From Tridacna crocea (lineage: Eukaryota; Mollusca; Bivalvia; Cardiida; Cardiidae), in NCBI GenBank assembly GCA_943736015.1, contig OX031070.1:41254173-41318172 (forward strand): a stretch of DNA of 64,000 nucleotides, given 5' to 3'. This document shows positions 9,247-20,248 of this stretch, in pieces. A program made the position numbers and the translations under genes. How positions within the stretch are numbered: the first letter of the stretch is position 1; every line of letters begins with the position of its first letter. The notes beneath the pieces are model-generated. The model ran no database searches. It was not told the DNA's origin and saw only the letters and a program-made list of their open reading frames with translations.

Positions 9247-12200
9247 CTGTGGACAGAAGAATTGAGATTTTGGGACTGTGGAATTACAAATGAGATAAGC
9301 TCTGTAAAACAGGGGTTAAATCCTTTACCACACACTCCAAAGTTTTAGTTGCCCCAAGGAAAACAGCTTTTGAAAACATCGTGGGAAAAGGAGAAACTGC
9401 TGGTAACCAGCATTTTCTCCTTTACACACAGTGTTTTCTGCTCTGCTGGAACACATTTCAATGTTTGAGTCGCGATAATTTCGTCATCTGCAAACACTTT
9501 CAATTTGGACCAGTCTAAAATTTTGTTGTTTGGTAAAGAGTAAATGCATCTACTTAACAATAAAAAGAAGAGTATCAGTGTAGGCTGACATAGGTTGAAA
9601 CTTTTTGCAAACTTTCAGTGTGTCCAAAGACCATGCTACCTCATGACTCACTGGGTTGTAAGACAATATGCATTTTATGGATTCACAATCATGTGATTGC
9701 CTGCTTGGTACAAGACTTCACAGAGATGCAAGGCTCAACTCATTACTAATTATATTGGGAGTTCTGTATGGCTAAGTGGGAAAAGTTCAAAGCTCGCGAG
9801 CCCCTCCTCCAGTCCTTACTTTAACCCTTTACCAGACGACAAAATTTTAGCCTTATCCAAATTGACGGTTACATATCCCTTCTTTATAAGTTCACCTTTT
9901 GATGGTAAACATGTTGTTCAAGTTTGAAGATTGACATCTTCAGTGATTAAAAAAAGCAAATAGAGAGTTTTTTAGAGGAAAAAAAGGGGATGCATCTTAT
10001 CAGGAATACTTGGTAAAAGCTACCTTTGAAGAAGTTCTGCACTTTGCCAGGCATAATTCAAAATGATCATTCACCGACACAAAAAGTTTATCGATTGAGT
10101 CTCTGGCATTCTGTAATATCCGCTCCAAAATTGGCTTCTGAAATGAAAACAGTAGTTGCTTCAGTTTAATCTTTTAACAGATCACAAAAATGTTAGACTT
10201 GCCCAAAATTGAAGCAGTGGAAGACAACAATGATAGAATTTGTCTGTGAGAGGTTAGAAAACATGGTGGAAAAGGACTAATGCCAATGACCAGCATTTTC
10301 TCCATTTCCAACAAAGTTTAGAAAAACCTTCATGTTTACATTTAACCCATCACCACATAACCCCTACTTTTAGCAACCCTGAAAAAGGCTTTTAGAAAAC
10401 ATTGTAAGAAAAGGAGAAAATGCTGGTAACCAGCATTTTCTCCTTTTCCCACAACGTTTTCTTCCCTTCACAGAACAAATTTCAAATTTTCAGTCACTTT
10501 TATTTTATCGTCTGTAAATGCTTTCGATTTGGACAAGCCTAAAATATTGTCGTTTGGTAATGAGTTAAATGCAAGGGCACCTAACAATGCATTCCTGGAA
10601 TTTTTCTCACCAGCACTTTTTCATCATTTGCTCTAAGCCATGGCAGCTTTCCCAAGAGAGAGGGTGTGATTTCGATTTCAAAATTTAAAATATTAGTTAT
10701 TCTTTGCCCTTTGTTGTGTGTACTCATCAGAATTATCTCATCGAGAGGATTCTGATGAATATCCACAACATAGGATTCCGAAGGGAATCAATTACTTTAG
10801 AATACCATTACTCTCTCTTATTGGAGCTCTGATACAAGCCATACAGTGATCTATGACTATCTCCCCAACGTTGAAAAAAACTGTTGCTTAACCCATTACC
10901 ACACAATCCCTACTTTTGAAGCCCCTGAGAAAGAAGCCTTTTGAAAACACTGTGGAAAAGGAGAAAATGCTGGTAACCAGCATTTTCTCATTTTCCCACA
11001 GTGTTTTCTACCCTTCCCAGAACAAATTTTAAATTTTTCAGTCACCTTTATTTTCTTGCCTGCAAATGCTTTCAATTTGGACCAGTCTAAAATTTTCTCG
11101 TGTAGTAAGAGTTAACTCTTTACCACAAGAGAAAATTTTAGGCTGGTGCAAATTGAAAGCATTTACAGACCACAAAATAAAGGTGATTGAAAAATTAAAA
11201 TTTTGTTTGGGAGGGGCAGAAAACACTGTTGGAAAAGGAGAAAATGCTGGTTACCAGCATTTTCTCCTTTTCCCACAGTGTTTTCAAAAGGCTTCTTTCT
11301 CAGGGTCGTTAAAAGCCGGGATTGTGGGGTTAAGAGTTAACAAAAAAATCTACCTTTTCTGGTTGCAAACAGCAGGACACACAATGTTCATACAGGATAC
11401 AGCAGTTGTTTGTCTTACACGTGGAGCAGTTATATTTTGTAGACTTGGTTGTTTTTATGTCACAACATCCACTTTTTGTCAGTTGATCCCTTTCACACAC
11501 ATAACCTGAAATGAATATAAATGGGCCATGCTCTGGCAAAAGCAGGCTTAATGTATCTCCATAATCCATCACACCCAGCAAACCATTAGGGTACATACTT
11601 AACCCTTTACCCCATGAGGCATTTCTATGGTAGCTGTAACTGACCGTAAATAACAGCAAGGATAAATCTGTTTCTTATGTGTATATGACACCATTTGATG
11701 GCATAGAAAACTTTGTGACAAAAGGTGAAATTGCTTGTCACAAGCAATTTCACCTTTTGCCACAGTATTTTCCAAAGGCTCCTACAAGCAATGCGTAGAA
11801 ATGAGTATCTATGGAGTACAGGGTTAAGAAATAATCTTCTTTCTATCATGATATATTGTTCAATAAACCACAGTTGTGAGTTACGAGGTGCAATAAATAA
11901 TCCATAAGGTCGATAGTGCAAGTGGGTTATTCCTTGTGCCTCATAACTCACAACATGGTTTATTGAATGATAAACCACAATAAAAAGAAGATTATTTTTA
12001 TTCTTACATGGCCAGTTCTTAATGAAAGGGAAACAAGTTCAAACTTAGAGTAAAAACGCCGATGAAGATTATGTTCCACTGAATAACTCACTCATTGAAT
12101 GACCGAATTCTTGACGTCACTCGATATAGGATGAAGTCACTCTACATGGATTGTCACAAATTTTACCACACTTTCCTTGCACTGTGCTTATAAAGCCAAA

Positions 12201-15200
12201 TTCAAGTGTCATGTTAAAATTATGGATCCATAAAAGTACCTTTCTTTAACAATAGACTAAATCATGGGATTGACTGGTCGTAAGACATACAGAAAACTGA
12301 CCAACAGCGAAAAGTGTCATCCCAGGTCAACCTGCTTAGACTGCGCAGGCTGACCTGGGTCGATACTTTCTGCAGATGCATTAAGCCCCCTTTTAACAGA
12401 GAATGGCTCAAATAATAGTCAAAATCTTGAAACCGTTAGGAAAAGTGGGGCACGACTTTTTACAGAAATCAAAAGGGTCCTCAATAAAGTAAGATAACGT
12501 AATTAGAAAAATATGTCCTTTTTTCACAATGTCTTTTAACCCTTTACCATACAATTACAACTTTCAACCATCCTGAGGAGGAAGTCTTTTGAAAACATTG
12601 TGGGAAAAGGAGAAAATGCTGGTAACCAGCATTTTCTCCTTTTCTCACAATGTTTTCTACCCTATCATAGAAAAATTGCTTCATTTCAGCCACTATGACA
12701 TTCTTAACTGCAAATTCTTCCAATTTGGATAGTCTAAAACTCTGCCGTGTGAGATGGGGTTAAGCCTTTCAAAGATGAATTCCATCAGGCGCATGAATTT
12801 TATCTCCTGTCTGCAAAGGTTTTCAATTCAAACAATTGTAAAATTTTGTGTTCTGGTATAGATTCAACCCCTAGACCTCCTTTCACAACTGCACTTCTGT
12901 TGCAGATGGTGTAGATCAAGATCAGACTACAAAAAATGCGCAGTCTGATCTTTGAGAGACATTTTTGAGAATGACTGGGGCGACCTTGAAATTGAAATTA
13001 TCTAAGCCTTACTTCTGGACTGAAAATGCATCTTAGTTTTTTTTTGTGGCTCCGCATGAGCAGCCGCACTATATTTTCATTTGCTTTTGAAAAGTACCTA
13101 TGGAGGCAGCCATATTGTTTACTCAGCTTCCAGTCATTTCGTACTAAGATCATTTCGTACCTAGGTCATTTCGTACCTACCTATACTTGTTATTTTGGTC
13201 ATTTCATACTCACTTTGATCATTTCGTATCCAATTTGGTTAATTTCATACCCTGACTTTGATATCAATTTGGTAATGTACAATCTAGTTTTAATAATATT
13301 TTCTTGTCTTGTTTGCCGAGTGACAAGTGCTTTGGTGCATATCTCCAGTTGAACTTATGGTAAATTTCGCCAAAGAATGGCTATCATTGTGTTTTATTAT
13401 TACTGCCTCTTTCTTTTTTAAGTTTTTAGTTGTATTCTAAAGATTGTTTAGGGCTTCTCAGTTCATTTTTCACTGCATTCTGCATAAATTTACTTTGGGC
13501 AATTTGATATGCTGTAATGTGCCTTATTTCAGAAACAATTGATTTGTGGCGCCATTGATGTTGTGCATCAAAATTTTCTTGTTAATTTTTTTTCCCACTC
13601 AAAGGGTAGTTATATGTGAAGGCAAACTAAAATACCAACCTCTCTCATCCACTATATACTGTCTACCCTGAACAGAGTTTCTACATCTCACAATGTTTGT
13701 AGTGTTAGTCTCTAAAATGTCTTGTATCTTTGGCTGCCACTGGAAAGGTTGTCTTAATAATGTATGTTGTACTTCATAAACATCCACTGGACTAACTTTG
13801 GGCTGCAAACAGAGTGGCGGCATGAATTAATATGACTGAATTTTTAAGTTTAATTCTTCTAAAAATGCTAAAATGATAAATATTCAACTAAAACTTCAAC
13901 ACTTTAACTCTTTACCAAATGACAAAAAAGCCTGGTCCTAATTGAAAGCATTTGCAGATGACAAAATCAATGAGACAAAATTGAATCTGATCTGGGAAGG
14001 GTAGAAAACATTGTGGGAAAAGGAGAAAATGCTGGTTACCAGCATTTTCTCCTTTTCCCACAATGTTTTCAAAAGGCTTTTTTCTCTGAGTTGTTAAAAG
14101 TCAGGATTGTGTGGTAAAGAGTTAACACATTATCCTGAGTTTTAACAACCTCGATCATGGAAATGGCATTACAAAATGAAATCAAGAAAAGGAAATTGTT
14201 CCCCATTTCCCAGAATGTTTTCTATCTTCTACAGACCAATCCCATAATTTTAGACTGAAACCTCTTTTTTTGACTACAAAATTCTTTCATCTGGTAAATA
14301 TTCTTTACTCTTCTTAAAATCTAACCAACAATTCATACCCATTTTATTAGCTGTCATTGGAAATTTTGAAGCATACCTAGAGCCGTTTGAAAAGATGTGG
14401 GTAAAATCATATTTATTCCATACATGTTTAATGAGGGCTGATGTGAAGGCATCTGCAAGGAACAGTAACAAAAATAGCATCCGAGCAGATCTTCAGACTG
14501 AAGGTATGTTATAATGAACCCCAGGCTAAAAATGATAACAAAAACATTCTGTGGGAGCAGAAAATGCAGACAAGATTTTTTTTTTCCATCTTTCAACCAC
14601 AGGAATTTGACATTCTATAACCAAAATAAATGATAAAACATGAAAAAAAAATCTCCCCTATATAATATAAACACAAGGAACGCAACGGTTCGATTGCTGG
14701 CGCTAGCACCCGACAGCCTTTCCCAACCAAAATCACCCACGAAACAAACATTGATCATAATCTCATTTAGCCTAGCGATAGACAAGACAATAATGTACCT
14801 GCGTCATCCGGCGATACCTCTGTAGACACCTTTCAACCGGAGATATCTGTCAAGTTTTACAGCTCTATCAGGACATTTTGATTCGTCCGGGACTCCATTC
14901 GCTGACGTCACAAGAAGTGCAAGGAAGCGTATTTTCATATTACTTATTACTATTATTTTTTTCCTTTTTAAGATATTTATGGACATCAAATGATACTAAA
15001 GATTCTAGAAAAATCTTTAGTATCATATGATGTCCATAAGTATCTTAAAATCGAAAAAAATAATAGTAATAAGTAATACGAAAATACGCTACCTGCTTCT
15101 TTCTGTGAGGTCAGCGAATGGAGTCCCGGATAAATCAAAATTTCCTGATAGAGCTGTAAAACATGACGGATATCTCTGGTTGAAAGGTGTCTACTGAGGT

Positions 15201-15775
15201 ATCGCTGGATGACGCAGGTACATTATTGTCTTGTCTATCACTAGGCTAAATGAGATTATGATCAATGTTTGTTTCGTGGGTGATTTTGGTTGGGAAAGGC
15301 TGTCGGGTGCTAGCGCCAGCAATCGAGACGTTGCGTTCCTTGTGTTTATATTATATAGGGGAGATTTTTTTTTCATGTGTTGGCATTTATTTTGGTTATA
15401 GAATGTCAAATTCCTGTGTTTCAACAATGTTTTCTGTCTACTGCCAAGTCCCATGCCTTGAGTAACGTTAATTCTGTCGTCTGCAAATAATTTACATTTT
15501 GTCTTAATAATGGTAATTTTGCAAAAAGCTAATAGGGAGAACGGCATTCACTTTTACCCGGATACTTGTTTTATCCGAATTGCATGCTAAAGGCCATCAC
15601 ATAACTCATCATGAAATTTCGCTGACTTAACGAACTCGCCAAAAGTGGATGATACCAAAACATACAATAATTACACTTGTACCTGTGAATAAGTTCTGAA
15701 TAGTAAGATTAAAATGAAAGTCAGCGCAAATACAGCTAGTATCCAGCGCCGACGAAAGGCTCTGGCATTAAACAT
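9157..15775 (-). CDS. SPRING1: SREBP regulating gene protein (SPRING1 / C12orf49 homologue)
   Basis: In vertebrates SPRING is a Golgi type II membrane glycoprotein that supports site-1 protease (MBTPS1) and so SREBP processing in sterol control. Here five exons (15683-15775, 13640-13802, 11354-11505, 10024-10137, 9157-9246) give 203 residues, close to the 205 of the human protein. All introns are GT-AG and the phases agree. Residues 1-10 are basic (FRRRW) and about 11-27 form a hydrophobic signal anchor. A glycosylation sequon NTT is at residue 64. The Cys-rich core reads [37 protein letters not shown], then [14 protein letters not shown] and [11 protein letters not shown]...CYGEDPPDL, all in the order known for the family. 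The start is the first in-frame Met before the anchor. A palindromic element ends 41 bp upstream of this ATG. Orthology is clear; function is inferred by homology. Confidence 0.95.
9316..9543 (+). mobile_element. Family-A element
   Basis: In SPRING1 intron 4, 70 bp upstream of exon 5. The core is nearly perfect; the right TTAA is lost. Confidence 0.88.
9821..9870 (-). mobile_element. Family-A terminal fragment
   Basis: Only TTAACCCTTTACCAGACGAC and the next 30 bp remain. Confidence 0.7.
10024..10137 (-). CDS. SPRING1: SPRING1 exon 4
   Basis: 38 codons encoding [13 protein letters not shown]...[15 protein letters not shown]. Acceptor ATTTCAG|AAG. A family-A element ends 29 nt upstream of the exon. 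Confidence 0.95.
10166..10345 (-). mobile_element. Family-A element, degenerate
   Basis: Core AATGCCAATGACCAGCATT. It shares a TTAA with the next copy and ends 29 nt upstream of SPRING1 exon 4. Confidence 0.78.
10342..10568 (+). mobile_element. Family-A element
   Basis: TTAA at both ends with a perfect core, in SPRING1 intron 3. Confidence 0.93.
10888..11115 (+). mobile_element. Family-A element
   Basis: TTAA at both ends. The arms carry the paired variant CACTGTGG / CCACAGTG. Confidence 0.93.
11112..11340 (-). mobile_element. Family-A element, inverted beside its neighbour
   Basis: Shares one TTAA with the 10888-11115 copy and points the opposite way. The arms again carry CACTGT / ACAGTG. 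It starts at position 14 of SPRING1 intron 3. Confidence 0.93.
11354..11505 (-). CDS. SPRING1: SPRING1 exon 3 (Cys-rich core)
   Basis: 152 nt holding most of the conserved cysteines. Acceptor ATTTCAG|GTT, donor AAG|GTAGAT. A family-A element starts at intron position 14. Confidence 0.95.
11525..11570. mobile_element. Terminal fragment of the inverted-repeat element
   Basis: GGCCATGCTCTGGCAAAAGC, about 20 nt upstream of the SPRING1 exon-3 acceptor. Confidence 0.5.
11599..11827 (+). mobile_element. Family-B palindromic TTAA element
   Basis: Complete, with core GCTTGTCACAAGC. It lies in SPRING1 intron 2, next to a 167-bp foldback. Confidence 0.9.
11829..11995. repeat. 167-bp foldback
   Basis: AATAATCTTCTTTCT and GTTGTGAGTTACGAGG at the left are mirrored at the right around a loop of about 30 bp. 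Confidence 0.85.
12260..12410. mobile_element. Right half of the same inverted-repeat element
   Basis: Hairpin CCCAGGTCAACCTGCTTAG, then the terminal ATGCATTAAGCCCCCTTTTA. Confidence 0.75.
12536..12763 (+). mobile_element. Family-A element
   Basis: TTAA at both ends with a perfect core, in SPRING1 intron 2. Confidence 0.93.
12795..12868 (+). mobile_element. Family-A right-end fragment
   Basis: CTGTCTGCAAAGGTTTTCAA then GTGTTCTGGTATAGATT. Confidence 0.65.
12902..12962. repeat. Hairpin of the GATCAGACTGCAC family, degenerate
   Basis: GTGTAGATCAAGATCAGACT then GCGCAGTCTGATCTTTG, in SPRING1 intron 2. Confidence 0.7.
13133..13262 (+). repeat. Short tandem repeat based on TCATTTCGTACC
   Basis: Six or seven loosely spaced repeats of (G)TCATTTCGTAC in SPRING1 intron 2. 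Confidence 0.8.
13640..13802 (-). CDS. SPRING1: SPRING1 exon 2
   Basis: 54 codons plus one base. Acceptor TTTGCAG|CCC, donor AGAG|GTTGGT. It carries the luminal linker, the NTT sequon and the [15 protein letters not shown] motif. Confidence 0.92.
13904..14125 (-). mobile_element. Family-A element
   Basis: TTAA at both ends with a perfect core, about 100 bp upstream of SPRING1 exon 2. Confidence 0.93.
14122..14300 (+). mobile_element. Family-A element, strongly degenerate
   Basis: Shares TTAA with the previous copy. Only CCCAGAATGTTTTCTAT and the end CATCTGGTAAATATT are clear. Confidence 0.55.
14510..14597 (+). mobile_element. Left half of a family-A element split by a foldback
   Basis: TTCTGTGGGAGCAGAAAATG precedes the 821-bp palindrome. 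The other half resumes at 15419. Confidence 0.55.
14598..15418. repeat. 821-bp foldback (inverted repeat with arms of about 405 bp)
   Basis: CACAGGAATTTGACATTC at the left is matched by its complement at the right, and the match continues almost without break to a short centre near TCTAGAAAAATC at 15005-15015. A 61-codon frame ([16 protein letters not shown]...) is open in both arms because the arms mirror each other; no coding role is claimed. It lies in SPRING1 intron 1. Confidence 0.93.
15419..15510 (+). mobile_element. Right half of the split family-A element
   Basis: CAACAATGTTTTCTGTC then TTCTGTCGTCTGCAAAT. Confidence 0.55.
15683..15775 (-). CDS. SPRING1: SPRING1 exon 1 (signal anchor)
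   Basis: 31 codons ending CAG|GTACAA. It encodes the basic N-terminus and the single membrane segment. Confidence 0.9.
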
Positions 15776-15815
15776 TGGTATTCTAGCAACATTAAAAACA
15801 GCGAGCGTTTCGAAT

Positions 15816-16042
15816 TTAACCCTTTCCCAAACAAGCTCTGGTTTTTACGTGTCTGCAGTATAAGTCTTTGAAAACACTGTGGGAAAAGGAGAAATTGTTC
15901 GTAACGAGCAATTTCTCCTTTTCTCCCAATGTTTTCTACCCTTTTTGAGAACTTTCTGCAGTTTTCTCCAAATCTAAAATTGTCGTCTGCAAACTGTTTG
16001 AGTTTGGAAGGGTCCAAAATTTGTTGTTTGGGAAAGGGTTAA
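15816..16042 (+). mobile_element. Family-A element at the SPRING1 5' end
   Basis: TTAA at both ends. The variant core TTGTTCGTAACGAGCAA is itself a palindrome. It ends 41 bp upstream of the SPRING1 ATG, so it must lie in the 5' UTR or core promoter. Confidence 0.92.
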
Positions 16043-17305
16043 AAAGTTGTAATTTGATTTCTTGTTCTTTCTATTTTAGCATATAAGAATCTCAATTTCA
16101 TATAGTTTGTGATGAAACTATTGTATATAATGAGCCGAAGAGTGTAGGCCTATCTATATTTTACAAATAAATAAATAAATATATAATACGAAACTACCAA
16201 AAAGAAGTGTTGGTGCGGGAAGTGGGGGAGAGGCTCATGATTAGGCATGCGTAGTTGAAATTTTCATCTAGTTCTGTGCAATATTCTAGTAGCATCTAAA
16301 AAATGCATTATGCATGTGTGTTACGTGTAGAAATGGGATTTTCAGACGGTCTAAATCAAGTGGCAGAGCAAAGAATCGGCTGAGTTGTCATATAAATTAT
16401 TATTCATGGGTGTAGTCAGAATGAAATAGACCTAGACTAAATCTAGATGTAACTCGTTTATGGATCCATAAAAAAACGTTGCACTAGCTCGGACGTGATT
16501 TGATTTAGAGAGGGTAGACTTAGACGTACAAATCACTGTTTGAAAAAGGAGAATTCTTGGCAACTTTTCGCCTTTTTCTACATGCACAATATTTGCACAG
16601 CTTTCCATCCAGGGTCGTTTGAACACGTTTCTAACGCAATATAATAGATCAACATCTGAAAAAAAAAACACCTTTTGGAAAAGAAATAGAATCTATGTAC
16701 AGCATCCTATTCTACGAATCTGCCTTTACAGCTGTCCAAACTGTTGCGTGTGTTTAGTAATAATAAATATTTAGACTATATTAATTGATATATATTAATA
16801 ATATAACAAATAATATCAATATTAAATAAGATCCAGCCTATACAAAAATTTCATATACGTAGTAGCACGCAAATTTCGATGTTTTATCGCTTACAGTAGA
16901 CTCGCCACAACTCTCCCGATTTCGTAAAGTTCTAGTCTACATCTAACTTGATCAACGCATTATTTCAGGCTTACCGAATAATGGTTCCAGTCAACTTTGT
17001 TGTTTGTTTTAACAAATACATGTCTAGTGACCCGGACATGCAGCAAAGAAAATCCGCACAGGCTTATTTTTCTAATTTTAACTAAAACACAAATACCCTT
17101 GAAAAAAATAACAGTGTGGGGGAAAAAACCGGATATTCTAAGTCTGCTAAGTGGCACAAAATATTTGCTCAGGAATCAACAAACTTGCTCTCACTTTCCA
17201 CAGAAATCACCAAATCAACGCAAGAAGCAGATTTTAGATATATCCTCCTATTATAAGTGATCAAACGGTGCGGTATCAATCTTTCAAACGGGACTACTTC
17301 TAATA
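16043..17305. other. Upstream region of SPRING1, no gene seen
   Basis: AT-rich. An AATA microsatellite is at 16167. A decayed family-A-like palindrome may lie at 16535-16620 (GTTTGAAAAAGGAGAATTC). It should include the SPRING1 promoter, but no motif stands out. Confidence 0.5.
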
Positions 17306-17531
17306 TACCCCTTTTCCAGATGACAAAATGTTAGCCTTGTCCAAATTGAAAGCACATGCAGACGACATAATAAATGTGACTCAAAAATTGAAACTTGACT
17401 TTGGAAGAGTAGAAAACATTGTGGGAAAAGGAGAAAATGCTGGTAACCATCATTTTCTCCTTTTCCCTCAATGTTTTTAAAAGGGTTCTTCCTCTGGGTC
17501 GTAAAAACCAGGGATTGTTTGGTAAAGGGCT
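17306..17531 (-). mobile_element. Family-A element
   Basis: The core carries a mismatch (GGTAACCATCATT). The centre base is A despite minus-oriented arms. Confidence 0.88.
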
Positions 17532-17663
17532 ACTATTCGGAGGTGTTTGCAGTGATACAACACCATCAAGGCGGCAAGTGTAACTTTAGTACAGTCCATG
17601 CGTTTCTGTTTTTTTTTTTTCACATTTCTTTGCGCAACAGGCTGTCGTGCTTCTTTTTTCCAC

Positions 17664-17890
17664 AAGGGGGGTCCTGTGTGGCTCAGTGGTAAAGTACTGG
17701 ACTCATGACATGGAGGCCCGGGATTCGAGCCCATCTACCGGATCCACTGGGCCTCCCCTGGGAGTGCCTTTCGGCAAGACACCTCAAAGCCCAAGGTTAG
17801 CAATTCTAAAAAGCTGGAAATGTGTGAACTGCAGTTGAGATATGCCTGAAATAAGGCGGAAAGCGGCGTTAAACAAAATTCAAACAATAA
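17664..17890 (+). mobile_element. tRNA-derived SINE
   Basis: A box TGGCTCAGTGG at 17679 and B box GGATTCGAGCC at 17721. The 3' end is AAGCGGCGTTAAAC followed by a CAAA-rich tail. Confidence 0.85.
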
Positions 17891-18537
17891 ATATTTTCCA
17901 TATAAACATCATGGAAACAATGTTCAGCAGTTAGAAATAAATGAATCCTGTCCCAAGGGCTACTGTAAATCTTTGAGTAGTGTTTGTCCGAGCTGGAATT
18001 CGACTTCGTGACTTGTGTATTGTTGAAACCTAATTTGCTAGAATTTACTAATTTCGAAAGTAATGCAAAACTATTCAGTCAGCCATATAGGTATTGCTTT
18101 TTAAATTTATAATAAGATTAGGGATGGTTCATGGTGAACATAGCCCTCCCCCCCCCCCCACTTCCAAGTACACTTTTTTATCACCCGGAAAATTGTAACA
18201 TGTACTAAAAGTCTAAGACAAAGGCGAACATTTATTTTGACATCTGAAAGTTCTTCCATTTTGTAGTTTAGATGAAACGGGAGAATTATGTTATATGTTA
18301 ATATTAATCTAGAGCGTGGTTCACGCTATTTACCCATTCTTTTTCCCGAAACATCTGCCATTCTGTCTGGGACAAACCATAATTATATGTATATATAATA
18401 TATATATATAGCTCTATAGCATACAGTTATAAATTTTTGGGAACCAAGAAACCATTGAGGAATTTATGTCCAGGAGATTGTCACCAGAAAGCATCACATC
18501 AGTGGCAAAAGAACTTAGTTAAATGAGGTGAATACTG
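17891..18537. other. No gene seen
   Basis: AT-rich intergenic sequence with a C run at 18150 and an AT microsatellite near 18395. Confidence 0.5.
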
Positions 18538-18975
18538 TTTTATTATTTCATGCTTCCCGGTAGGATATCGAGAAATAGCAGTGAAAATATTTTTCGATAT
18601 TACACGGGTACGACCAGTGAAAATGTCGATTTTCATGTTCTTGTTGCCGAGGTAAATTGCCCGTGCCTCACAACCAGATGGAAATATGACGTCATTTACC
18701 TTACATATCTCGCGCTTGACGTGATATTGTAATGAGTTGCTATGCGGGAGGGGTACTTCACGGGGAATAACGGAAAAGCAGTGCACTGAAGTTTGATAAA
18801 GCTCCTCCCAGAAAGGGTTAAAAACATAAAACATAAAATAATTAGAATATTTGGGGTTTTTTTTCGGTGAAAGATCTCTTGAACACCATCGGTAATATTT
18901 TCACTCGTGGCTGCACTGGTGTTCACTCGATTAAATACATTTTGATCTTTCATTAAAAAAAATATCCTTTATGTA
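18538..18975. repeat. Dispersed foldback repeat, copy 1
   Basis: CGGTAGGATATCGAGAAATA opens the unit. GAACACCATCGGTAATATT and its complement form an internal hairpin near the right end. Confidence 0.8.
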
Positions 18976-19462
18976 TTTAACCGCAAGGCAATTATTAAAG
19001 TCCCAGTAAAGGCCAAAACATCAAAGCAGGTTTCATAATGCATTCAGTAGGTTAAAATCATACCATTAAAAAAGTATGAAGATATTGTGTGTGGTCGTGC
19101 CATATATTAGTCGCTGTCAAAAAAAATCAGGTAAAAAGTAAACAAACGACACAGCTACCTAGCGGGATTGTACCTAGGTTTGAAATTAATTTCTCTGTAA
19201 GCAGCTAACGCTTGCACCAATCTTACAATGACAGATTGCCATCTTCACGATAATTTTCATACTTTTAAATGGTATGACATACATGTAAATTCGAATACAT
19301 TTAAACATCCGCTATGTTTACTTTTGGACTTAACTGTCACTTTAATAGTTTTTTTAAAAATTCATTCACTTCGACCGACCTTACAATACCAGATTGTCAA
19401 TAATTTTATTACATTTAATTCCACACATTTAAATGTTTTGATTTAAATTCATTTAAATGCAT

Positions 19463-19691
19463 TTAACCCTTTACCAAACGGCAACATTTTAGATTGGTCC
19501 AAATTTAAAGCACTTGCAGACAGGAGAATAAACGTAACTCAAAAATTGATATTTCTTTCCAGCAGGGTAGAAAACGTTGTGGGAAAAGGAGAAAATGCTG
19601 GTAACCAGCATTTTCTCCTTTTTCCACAATGTTTTCTACAGGCTTCTTTCTCAGGGTCGTCAAAAGTAGGGATTGTGTGGTAATGGATTAA
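19463..19691 (-). mobile_element. Family-A element
   Basis: TTAA at both ends. The centre base is A despite minus-oriented arms. Confidence 0.92.
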
Positions 19692-19822
19692 GGTTCTTTT
19701 TTTTACGGGGCATTACTCATATATCACAAATATGTCATCAAAGGGAGATAAACAGGTCAGCCCTAATAATTCATTGAAAATATCACATATTCCAACTAAC
19801 TGTCGCTATTATTTGCAGCAAG

Positions 19823-20248
19823 ATGGTCAACAAACACTTTATCTTAATGATGACGATGTACGCAGTTTGCAGATCAGCCAGCGTGAAAAAGTCTTTTCGT
19901 CGATCTGAGTCGTTAATCATACCAAGCAATGGTACTTTAAAGGCCGAACAGACCTCCCCAGATGATGAATCTCCGTCTAACACTCTGACTCTTGATTTTG
20001 GAAACTCGTCTTCCGTTGAACAAGAAACAACGGGCGAAATCCCAGCTAAGACCCCGGATGTTAACGGAGAAACTCCATCTGACGTGAAAGAAGAAACAAG
20101 CAAGGTTTCGGTTCCGTTAGTGTTTGGTAATTTAACCTTTAACCACACGAAAGGAGGTGCTGATATCGGTACGGTCTTCTTCATCGGAACTCTTTTTAAC
20201 GGACTCTTTAAAATTGCCGGTAGTTTTAACTACAGCAAGCATGAATAG
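19823..20248 (+). CDS. Possible secreted or membrane-anchored protein, 141 aa, unrecognised
   Basis: An uninterrupted ORF starting 4 nt after a splice-acceptor-like TTTGCAG. The N-terminus (MVNKHFILMMTMYAVCRSAS) resembles a signal peptide. The middle is rich in Ser, Thr, Glu and Pro. Five N-glycosylation sequons occur (NGT, NSS, NLT, NHT, NYS). The C-terminus has a hydrophobic stretch, IGTVFFIGTLFNGLFKIAG. Base composition is richer in G and C than the flanks, as expected for coding DNA. An overlapping ORF on the other strand (19783-20184) is taken as its shadow. No family is recognised, and a captured or pseudogene origin is possible. Confidence 0.45.
   Translation: MVNKHFILMMTMYAVCRSASVKKSFRRSESLIIPSNGTLKAEQTSPDDESPSNTLTLDFGNSSSVEQETTGEIPAKTPDVNGETPSDVKEETSKVSVPLVFGNLTFNHTKGGADIGTVFFIGTLFNGLFKIAGSFNYSKHE

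Noticed and set aside
14640..15547. Matching ORFs on opposite strands ([16 protein letters not shown]...)
   Set aside because: They are the same arm of the 821-bp foldback read twice; codon pattern shows no sign of selection.
17679..17735. tRNA gene
   Set aside because: A and B boxes are present, but the stem pairing is poor and a SINE body and tail follow, so it is a tRNA-derived SINE.
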